This document shows, piece by piece, positions 10,941 through 18,741 of a DNA stretch of 64,000 nt. This stretch comes from Heracleum sosnowskyi. Its lineage: Eukaryota > Streptophyta > Magnoliopsida > Apiales > Apiaceae. The stretch lies in the NCBI GenBank assembly GCA_030848705.1, contig CM061243.1, positions 117,080,674-117,144,673 of the forward strand, read 5' to 3'. The translations under genes and the position numbers were made by a program. How positions within the stretch are numbered: position 1 is the first letter of the stretch; each line of letters starts with the position of its first letter. The notes beneath the pieces are model-generated. The model did no database searches. It was not told the origin of the DNA and saw nothing but the letters and a program-made list of their open reading frames with translations.

Positions 10941-12440
10941 ATAGAAAAATATATAAAATGAAAGAGCGGAGGAATCGTAACCATACCTTGAAAAATCGAA
11001 GCTTTGAATCGAGATGATCGTTAGCAGTAGCTTCTCAGAGTGTGAAGCCCTCTACCGGTATCCACCAAGAATAATTCTTCGATGAAGCTTTTTATAAAAC
11101 TTGAAGCTTTATAAAAATGGAGGTTTTCCTTTTTCTTTTGAGAGAGAGAGAGAGATGAAGAAGAAGGAGAGGCAACTAGGTTTTTCACAAAAACAAAAGT
11201 GTATCTAACTCATCTCATCTCATCCTTTATATAGGGCTCAAGTAGGGTTAATATATTTAATATATCAATATATATTAATATATAAATCCCTCACTTTCTC
11301 TTATAAAATGTTTAAATAATAATTAAAACTATTTTAATCATTATTATTATTCTCTCTCAAAATACCTTCATCAATAAATTAATCTTTTTATGGTGTGACC
11401 CTGTAGGTTCAATATTAAGCCGGTAGTAGAAATAAATAATAATAAACTTTTTATTTATTATTTAAATGAATTCTAAAATTCATTAAATATAATTAACTGA
11501 TTAATTATATTTATTCTACATCGTGAGTGATGCTTCTCAACATATCGCGACTATCCGGATAATATGAATTCACTGCTTAGAATACCAAGAACCTGTCAGT
11601 GACTAGTTACAGTACAATGAATTCCTTCTACCCTACAATATCCCGATTAAATATAAGGCATGGATCTCGTGTCAGGCCTTATCAAATTTAATCATATGAT
11701 TTCTTATTCATAATGCTAAGTTCATATTAATGCAAATTAGAAACTCCTTTCTAATTTCATACACTCTGGCCAGAGATTCCAGAACTCGCATACTAAGAAT
11801 AACATAGGATATTCTCTTCCTATACTGGAAGGGGTAGATCCTCTATTGACGTTTAACTATCTCCATACACAAATCCCTATGCCCAGAATAGACCTAATGG
11901 ATGTCCTTGAGACTAAGGACTAATCCAAAGCATAGTTCATTATATACAAGATAACTCTAACGATCTCAAGTCTAAGGACACTTGTACAACTATCACTCAG
12001 TGAATAACTATTGACACGTGAGTAAACTCCATTAGCTATTCAACTTATCGAGTCATGTTCAGTGAACTTATTCCCTAACAAGCACCTACATACTAGCTAT
12101 AGTGTCACCACACAAATGCCTATGAGAACAGACATCCTCCTGACGGGAGCAAGCATAGTATGTACCAATCTTTGCGGATTTACCAACTTCCGATTAGTTA
12201 TCCTATGATCAGGAACTGTTTAAGTCTAGAGTTATCATCTTCTAGATCTCACTATTATAATCTCATTATAATTCTAGAAGGTTTACTCTAAACTATGGAA
12301 CATCTTATTTAAAACACTTTAAATAGATAAGGCCCGTAATAAAAACAAAACAAGTCTTTTATTAACATTAATGAAATCAAATAAGAATACAAGAAAGTTC
12401 TTCCTAACTCATCATACATGATTGGATTTAGGACAAACAC
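10869..12440 (-). mobile_element. ~1.57-kb insertion, probably a solo LTR or non-autonomous LTR element
   Basis: A block unlike the surrounding element interrupts the accessory reading frame. It lacks the GACAG motifs that saturate both flanks, is AT-rich in the middle, and contains no ORF of its own. On the minus strand it runs from about tttgtcctaaatcc (~12436) to attccttcaca (~10870). It includes a TATA-like gccctatataaagg (~11230), a following CT-rich leader with (CT)n (11140-11156), and an AATAAAAG signal (~12352). This promoter, leader and poly(A) layout resembles an LTR, but its order is not fully that of a simple LTR. No target duplication is clear, so ends are approximate and the class is inferred. 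Confidence 0.5.
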
Positions 12441-13469
12441 TTTCACTGTGTTGACAGTATCTTTCTCTCCACCCATGACAACAGCTGTGTCCATGACAGC
12501 AACAGAGGCTGTGACAGCATCTTCCTGAAGGTAAGATGCTTCTTGGAGTTCAGACAAAGTGTTGGCTGTTTCATTTTCTGACAGAATACCACTTTGCCCT
12601 TGCTCAGTGTTTGGAGGAGTGGTGTCCATTTCACTTTGAGAAATGGGTTCTTGTGGACCACTAGATGGGGGCTCATCCATGATTGGAGATGGATGATCAA
12701 AACCTGAAGGGTTGGGACTGTCCCCTTCTCTAGGTTGTGGAGAAGAAACAAAAGAATGTGTATGGAAGGAAGAAGGTGAAAGTGTAGCAGAGAGTGGGGG
12801 CTGATTCACAGGAGAAACATGTGAATCAACAAAAGGAATAGAGAAATCCTCGCTGTGCCCTAACTCACTGTGTGTTTCTTCAAGTGGAGGTTCCTCAGGT
12901 TGTGAACCATGAGTTTGTGCAGACTCTGTACAGGATGCCTTGGGAGACAGGCCAATTTCAATAGATGCACCTTGTTGAGAAGGCACATCTAGGGAGGTGT
13001 TTGAATCCCTTTCAGTAACCACAGTTTGTTGAGAAACTGCAGCTTGGCTAACAGTGGTTTTGGTCCTCCTAGCTTTCTTCTTCTTAGGCTCAGGGGAAAC
13101 CACTGGGGGTTCTGTTTGACTACCTTCCTTATTTGCTGCACTAAGTGCAGTGTCTCCCTCTTGACTAACAGAGCTACCACCAACACCAGCTTCTAAGGGT
13201 CGTTTTCTGGATTCTTGCAAGGCTTCTCTTTGGGCTTTGGGAAGTCTAGAGGGCCTAGGCTGAGTGTATGGTGTTGAATGCGGGTTAACTGAATTTGGGT
13301 CTAATTCAGTTTCATTCTCAAGAGTGAAAGATGCATAACCAGAAGGTAATGGAAAATCAAGGTTGGACACTTGATCAACCATGTGCTGAGTGAAATAAAG
13401 TGGAATATGTGCATTGAGATTCTGTGAAGATAACAGTGTGTGTGTGTGTTCTTTTTCAAAATAGAGCAA
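12309..13469 (-). pseudogene. Accessory ORF segment, Pro/Ser/Glu-rich
   Basis: A 386-aa frame, of which the last ~43 codons (12309-12440) come from the inserted element. It continues the 282-aa frame upstream after a frameshift at the (GT)n run near 13434-13450: the two frames give similar HTHT-containing readings across the repeat, as expected when a dinucleotide tract changes length. The body is low-complexity with Pro, Ser, Thr, Gln and Glu, plus a basic patch EPKKKKARR (~residue 130) resembling a nuclear localisation signal. No catalytic motif. Originally part of one accessory protein with the neighbouring segments. Confidence 0.5.
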
Positions 13470-14149
13470 GCCTCTAAACGAGGGGCATCATTATTAAAAT
13501 TACAGAAAGAATTGATGCACATCATAAGAAAGCGAGGGTAGATTGATACCTTCTTACCTATGGCAGCCCTGAGGTGTGCCATGAGGAGAGCTCCAACATT
13601 CACCTTGTATCCATGGACAAGAGAATGTGTCAGTTTCTTGATGTAGGAGGGTATTCCATTCCAGCCTGTGGACTTGGTAGAGAACACCTTGACCATAACA
13701 TCAAAGATCATACTCCACTCCTTTCGCAGATGCTTCCTATCCATTTCACCAGACGGATACCATTTGGTTGTTCCCTCTTCGAGAATAGGGCCTGCATACC
13801 CAATCTTCAAGAAGAGCTTCTTGAGAGAGTCATCATTAGCAAGTTCAGCAAAATTTCTGCCTTCTTGAAGTGTAATTCCAAGAGCAGTGTTGATGACCTC
13901 AGCTGTAAGAATGTAGTGTTGCCCATTGAGTGTGAATCGAATAGATGGATTTTCATCCTCTGTTTGAGCAACATCAGTTTGCCAAAATGCCTCAATTCTG
14001 TCTAAGTCGAGAATGGGTGTTGAGGTAATGGCAGAACCGAGATAGGACTTGTTCATGAAAAACACTAGTCCTTTGAAACCTTCACCAGCATCATTTGGGG
14101 AAAAGATGCCAGCAAAGTTTGTTTGAGAGAGAGTCTGTTTGGGTGCCAT
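13301..14149 (-). CDS. Accessory ORF segment, globular N-terminal domain
   Basis: A 282-aa frame; the first Met at 14149 has a credible start (MAPKQTLSQTNF). Residues 1-~225 look globular, with mixed hydrophobic and polar sequence. Residues after ~225 (from the HTHT region) are probably out of frame because of the (GT)n slippage near 13440. The globular part has the feel of the N-terminal 'putative plant transposon protein' domain often seen in plant retrotransposon accessory ORFs, but I identify this only by style, not by a firm motif. It is the start of the long accessory frame that continues through 12441-13469, 10266-10868 and 7525-10314, together about 1.7 thousand codons. Confidence 0.55.
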   Translation of the reverse strand: MAPKQTLSQTNFAGIFSPNDAGEGFKGLVFFMNKSYLGSAITSTPILDLDRIEAFWQTDVAQTEDENPSIRFTLNGQHYILTAEVINTALGITLQEGRNFAELANDDSLKKLFLKIGYAGPILEEGTTKWYPSGEMDRKHLRKEWSMIFDVMVKVFSTKSTGWNGIPSYIKKLTHSLVHGYKVNVGALLMAHLRAAIGKKVSIYPRFLMMCINSFCNFNNDAPRLEACSILKKNTHTHCYLHRISMHIFHFISLSTWLIKCPTLIFHYLLVMHLSLLRMKLN

Positions 14150-15480
14150 GGAGATTCAAGAAAAGAAGAAAGTAAGAAAGTAGCTTTTTGCTTGAAGAAA
14201 AGTATTTTGCCTTGAGTTTGATAAGAATGATATGTCTGAGTAACTGGGGAATAAAAAGGGCATCTCAAACGTTTGTGCACAAAAAGTGGGTTTAAAGAAC
14301 GTGTCTTAACCCACTCACATAACACGTGAGTTACTGCCCGTTATTTACTGTCAAACATGGGATGAATATCCAATTGTAACGGTCCACTATTGTTGACAGT
14401 AACCTGTGCGCTAGAAACAATCTGTCAGTAATAAGAGATGGTGACAGTAGGTTATGCGCGACAGCAACTATTGCGCAAAAACATGCTGTCACCGTTAAGC
14501 ATTTGAATGACAGTATCCTTTAAAAGTCTAGACAGAAAGTCTTTCCCTGCCGTCAAGAAGTTTGCTGTCAAGAGACACAGGACAGTATCCTTCTTAATGA
14601 CAGTAACTTAGTTGGGGAATTGTTTCTGTCATGAACTTTTCAGAATGCTTTATTCACACACTTAACCTAAAATTAACAGAGTATGGATTTAGCAATTTAA
14701 TCTTTTGAACACAGATACTATGCAGTTAACACAGACAAAAAAAACTCAATAAACACAACATCAAGAAGCTTTATTTTTATTAATAAAATCATTGGAGTAT
14801 AGCATTGAGTACATCAATCTTTGATTTTATTAACTAATTCTAAAACTTCTTTCTTAATCTCCTCTTCAGTGCGACCTTCTTCCTTGAGAAGTGCCTGAAG
14901 TTCTTCCTCTTGAATCTTCCATTTTTCCTCTTCTTGTGCTTGAATGGCTTGAGACTGTTCATCTTCCTCATGAAGCAAGTCTTCAAGTTCATCAAACAGG
15001 ACTTCCACTTCATCTCTGATGTGAGATTCACACGAGACTTTTGGCCTGTACTCTATTCCTACTTTGTTTTCCATGATTTACTTTAAAACTGAGAGCAGAC
15101 TGGTGAAACCTAAGGTTAATTTATAGGCAAAACCGTCTAAGGATTAAAGTCTAATGGTCAACAGTTAGAGTACCCATACAACTACCACAAAAGTAATTAA
15201 TGGTCGTGTCCTCATTTAAACCTATAGATTTATGCAAAAAGATGTGAAAGTCCAATGGAACAGATATTTATCTCTCAAACTTAGCAAATTACCACATTAA
15301 TGTCATACAGGGTCTAAAAGTATGAGATTAGCACAAAATACAGACATGTAAAGTCAAATCAACACATGCTGTCACATAACAGACATAGACCAAGTAGACA
15401 GCAACTTCTCTTGACAGCAGGTTTGAAGTTGCTGTCATGAGCTTCAATAAAAATTTGAAAATGCAGAAAAACTTGGTAAA
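14150..15480 (-). other. Non-coding spacer between pol and the accessory ORF
   Basis: About 1.3 kb with no long frame except the small ORF at 14814-15074. The right and left parts carry dense GACAGTA, TACTGTC and GCTGTC motifs (for example 14348-14625 and 15368-15437). In related elements this spacer may provide signals for accessory-ORF expression; here that is inference only. Confidence 0.5.
14814..15074 (-). CDS. Small acidic coiled-coil ORF in the retrotransposon spacer
   Basis: An 86-aa frame starting MENKVGIEYRP and ending VNKIKD. From residue ~22 on it is almost entirely Glu, Gln, Lys and Leu with heptad-like spacing (EEEKWKIQEEELQALLKEEG), a strong coiled-coil candidate. It lies alone in the pol-accessory spacer. 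The charged composition and intact frame suggest real coding, but a chance survival is possible. Function unknown. Confidence 0.45.
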   Translation of the reverse strand: MENKVGIEYRPKVSCESHIRDEVEVLFDELEDLLHEEDEQSQAIQAQEEEKWKIQEEELQALLKEEGRTEEEIKKEVLELVNKIKD

Positions 15481-17139
15481 TTAACATACCAGATTCAGCA
15501 TTCCCAATTCACTTACCAACCTGTTGAAGGTTGCTTCATCCAATGGCTTAGTAAAGATGTCAGCAAGTTGCTTGTCAGTTGGGACATAGATCAGCTTCAC
15601 AGTTCCTTGTTCAACATGCTCTATGATAAAGTGATGTCTTTTATCAATGTGCTTTGTCCTAGAGTGTTGAACTGGATTGTCTGAAATGGCTATGGCACTA
15701 GTGTTGTCACAATAAATAGGAATGTCTCTTAACACTAGACCATAATCCATAAGTTGATTCTTCATCCATAAAATTTGTCTACAGCAACTGCCTGCAACAA
15801 TATATTCAGCTTCTGCAGTTGAGGTAGAAACTGAATGTTGCTTCTTGCTAAACCATGAGACCAATCTTCCACCAAGAAATTGACAGCTACCAGTAGTACT
15901 CTTTCTGTCAATCTTGCATCCAGCATAATCTAAGTCTGAGTAACCAATTAGATCAAATCCAGTATTCTTAGGATACCAAAGGCCTAGGTTAGGAGTGCCT
16001 TTTAAGTATCTAAAGATTCTCTTGATGGCTACTAAGTGTGACTCCTTTGGATCACTTTGAAACCTTGCACAGAGACATGTAACAAACATGATGTCAGGTC
16101 TGCTAGCAGTTAGATATAGGAGAGATCCTACCATGCCTCTATAGGTGCTTGAGTCAACTTTCTTTCCTTTAGGGTCAAGATCCAGACTAGTTGATGTGGA
16201 CATTGGTGTCTTTGCAGGTGATGAATCTTCCAAGTTGAACTTTTTGAGAAGTTCCTTGATGTATTTAGCTTGACAAATGAAGATTCCATCAGGTTGTTGA
16301 AGAATTTGTAATCCCAGAAAGAATGACAATTCTCCCATCATACTCATCTCATATTTGCTACTCATGAGAGAGGAAAACTTCTCACACAGCTTCTCATTTG
16401 TAGAACCAAAAATGATGTCATCCACATAGATTTGTACCAGAATGATGTCCTTGCCATGGTGTTTGTAGAAAAGTGTCTTGTCCACAATTCCTCTAGTAAA
16501 CTGATTTTCCAAAAGAAAAGTGGAAAGTGTGTCATACCAAGCCCTGGGTGCTTGCTTTAGTCCATACAAAGCCTTGAAGAGTTTGTACACAAAATCATAC
16601 ACTTCAGCATCCTCAAACCCTGGTGGCTGTTCAACATACACTTCTTCTTCCAACTCTCCATTTAGGAAGGCACTTTTGACATCCATCTGAAATACTTTGA
16701 AGTTGCAGTGTGCAACATAGGCTAGAAAGATTCTTATAGCTTCAAGTCTTGCAACAGGTGCAAATGTCTCATCATAGTCTATTCCTTCCTGTTGACAGTA
16801 ACCTTTAGCTACTAGCCTTGCTTTGTTTCTTGTCACTGATCCATTTTCATCAAGCTTGTTTCTGAAAACCCATTTGGTCTCAATGACTGACTTTCCCTTA
16901 GGTCTTGGAACCAACTTCCATACATTGTTTCTTTCAAACTGATTTAGCTCTTCTTGCATGGCTATCACCCAGTCAGAATCCAACAATGCTTCATCAGTTG
17001 TCTTGGGTTCCATTTGAGACAGGAAGCATGAAAACATGCTGTCAGCAGAGACTTTGTTCCTTGTCCTCACTCCAGAAGTAGGGTCACCAATGATAAGGTC
17101 ATTTGTGTGATCCTTGTTCCACTTGGTGATTCTGGGCAA
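15481..17139 (-). CDS. Retrotransposon reverse transcriptase / RNase H segment of pol
   Basis: A 552-aa frame with the copia-type RT (RVT_2): the fingers start near WVIAMQEELNQF (~57), KARLVAKGYCQQEGIDYDETFAPVAR follows (~105), the DVKSAFLNG motif (~153), and the catalytic YVDD (~240). The RNase H follows (~residues 405-540), with the SDLDYAGC and TAEAEY motifs and a C-terminal KHIDKRHHFI segment. It is separated from the integrase segment by one in-frame TAA (17149-17151) with no frameshift. The first Met (17139) is therefore just the first after that stop, not a natural start. The RT/RH part itself is uninterrupted. It would copy element RNA into cDNA in cytoplasmic particles. Confidence 0.9.
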   Translation of the reverse strand: MPRITKWNKDHTNDLIIGDPTSGVRTRNKVSADSMFSCFLSQMEPKTTDEALLDSDWVIAMQEELNQFERNNVWKLVPRPKGKSVIETKWVFRNKLDENGSVTRNKARLVAKGYCQQEGIDYDETFAPVARLEAIRIFLAYVAHCNFKVFQMDVKSAFLNGELEEEVYVEQPPGFEDAEVYDFVYKLFKALYGLKQAPRAWYDTLSTFLLENQFTRGIVDKTLFYKHHGKDIILVQIYVDDIIFGSTNEKLCEKFSSLMSSKYEMSMMGELSFFLGLQILQQPDGIFICQAKYIKELLKKFNLEDSSPAKTPMSTSTSLDLDPKGKKVDSSTYRGMVGSLLYLTASRPDIMFVTCLCARFQSDPKESHLVAIKRIFRYLKGTPNLGLWYPKNTGFDLIGYSDLDYAGCKIDRKSTTGSCQFLGGRLVSWFSKKQHSVSTSTAEAEYIVAGSCCRQILWMKNQLMDYGLVLRDIPIYCDNTSAIAISDNPVQHSRTKHIDKRHHFIIEHVEQGTVKLIYVPTDKQLADIFTKPLDEATFNRLVSELGMLNLVC

Positions 17140-17148
17140 GCTACTTGA

Positions 17149-17616
17149 TTATACAGGAACAATTGCTTCATTTTGTTGAGTTGAATGCTCACCAATTCCA
17201 TTGTCTTCACCATGTTCTTCATTGTCTCCAGAGTCATCATTGTTATGAATGTTAGAAGTTATGGTCTGTGACTGAGATGGAGTTTGGTTGACAGTAATGG
17301 TATTGACAGTATCTTTGTCAACTTCAACAATTTGAGTGAAGCTAGGTTCTTCATCAACAATTTCCTCAGCTTCCAAGTATCCTTGATTCTCAAATCTGAA
17401 TGTCTGTATCTTTCCTTCTTCATGCAGTCCTGGAAACTTGGTTTCATCAAATGTGACATTAACACTTTCTTCAATAATCCTGTGTTCCATAACATAAACT
17501 CTGTAGGCAGTCCTTTCTGTGCTGTAACCCATGAATAGTCCTTCAAATGCCTTGGTGTCAAATTTTCCTTTCTTCTCATGGTTATCCTTCATCATAAAGC
17601 ACTTGCTCCCAAACAC
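17149..17616 (-). pseudogene. Retrotransposon integrase C-terminal segment of pol
   Basis: 155 aa continuing pol in the same frame after the TAG at 17659-17661. The beginning (FGSKCFMM, GLFMGYSTERTAYRVYV) is the copia integrase C-terminal (GKGY-type) module. The rest is an acidic, low-complexity linker to the RT. It ends at an in-frame TAA (17149-17151). Sequence from 17617-17658 also reads in frame, so the integrase is broken only by single stops. Confidence 0.8.
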
Positions 17617-17658
17617 ATGAAAGTATTTGACAGTAGGTTTCTTCCCAGTTAGCAGACA

Positions 17659-18729
17659 CTAAGGTGTACTTGCATGAGTTTTGTTAATCATGGTTCTGTT
17701 TTGAGTATAACAAGCTGTGTTGATAGCTTCAGCCCAGAAATATGTTGGTAGTTTGGCATCATGCAACAGAGTTCTAGCTGCTTCAATGAGAGTCCTGTTC
17801 TTTCTTTCTACAACTCCATTATGCTGTGGAGTCCTTGCAACAGAGAATTGTTGTACAATTCCTTCATCTTTACAGAAATTTCCAAGTGTGGCATTTCTGA
17901 ATTCTGTACCATTGTCACTCCTCAAGATTTGGACTTTTGAGTTTGGAGTTCTATCAAGAACTCTGACTTGATCAATAATTACTTGAGCAGCTTCATCTTT
18001 GGATTCAAGAAATTTCACCCAAGTGTACCTTGAGTAATCATCCACCATTACTAAGGCATATCTCTTTTTGGCCATAGATGGTACATTGACTGGTCCAAAA
18101 AGATCCATGTGGATCAACTTGAGTGCTTCTATGTTGGTGTTCATTTGCTTGGACTTGTGCACAGCTCTCCTTAGTTTGCCCATTTGACAATCTTCACACA
18201 GTCCTTCTTGACAGAATTCCTGTTGGGGCAGACCTCTCACTAACTCCTTCTTCATCAAAATATTCATTGTCTTGAAGTTGAGATGTGAGAGCTTCCTGTG
18301 CCAAAGCATACTGTCACCAACAGTTGCTTTACTGTAGAAACAGTAAACTTTATCCTTCTTTGTTGAGTTTAAGTCAGCAACAAACAAGCTTCCTTTTCTG
18401 ACCCCTTTTAAAGAGAGGCTTCCATCCTTTTTGTGATAGATGTTACACACCATCATATCAAAGTCAACCTTGAATCCCCTGTCACTGAATTGGCTGACAC
18501 TGAGTAGATTGTGCTTCAATCCATCCACAAGAGCAATGTCTTCAATGACAACATTTCCAATTTCCAAACAGCCATATCCCACTGTGTAACCCTTGTTGTT
18601 GTCTCCAAAGGTTATGATTGGGTCAGCTTTCTCTACATAGTGTGATAGTAGGGCTTTATCACCTGTCATGTGTCTTGAGCAACCACTGTCAATGATCCAC
18701 ATGACTTGATCTTTCTTCTTGCCCTGCAA
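17659..18729 (-). CDS. Retrotransposon protease and integrase core segment of pol
   Basis: A 356-aa frame. The aspartic protease active site is DSG at residues 14-16 (IIDSGCSRHMTGD). The gag-pre-integrase zinc-binding region follows, with LWHRKLSHLN (~140) and CEDCQMGK (~178) giving the HHCC pattern. The integrase core shows the D,D-35-E triad: MDLFGP (~208), LRSDNGTEF (~271) and GVVERKNRT (~307). It stops at an in-frame TAG (17659-17661). Upstream it is in the same frame as gag, separated by TAA at 18742-18744 and four codons. Together with gag it would normally be one polyprotein. Confidence 0.88.
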   Translation of the reverse strand: MQGKKKDQVMWIIDSGCSRHMTGDKALLSHYVEKADPIITFGDNNKGYTVGYGCLEIGNVVIEDIALVDGLKHNLLSVSQFSDRGFKVDFDMMVCNIYHKKDGSLSLKGVRKGSLFVADLNSTKKDKVYCFYSKATVGDSMLWHRKLSHLNFKTMNILMKKELVRGLPQQEFCQEGLCEDCQMGKLRRAVHKSKQMNTNIEALKLIHMDLFGPVNVPSMAKKRYALVMVDDYSRYTWVKFLESKDEAAQVIIDQVRVLDRTPNSKVQILRSDNGTEFRNATLGNFCKDEGIVQQFSVARTPQHNGVVERKNRTLIEAARTLLHDAKLPTYFWAEAINTACYTQNRTMINKTHASTP

Positions 18730-18741
18730 AACAGAATGTGT

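Noticed and set aside
7525..14149. Calling the accessory ORFs an envelope protein
   Set aside because: No signal peptide, membrane anchor or glycoprotein-like cysteine pattern; only position resembles env-like ORFs.
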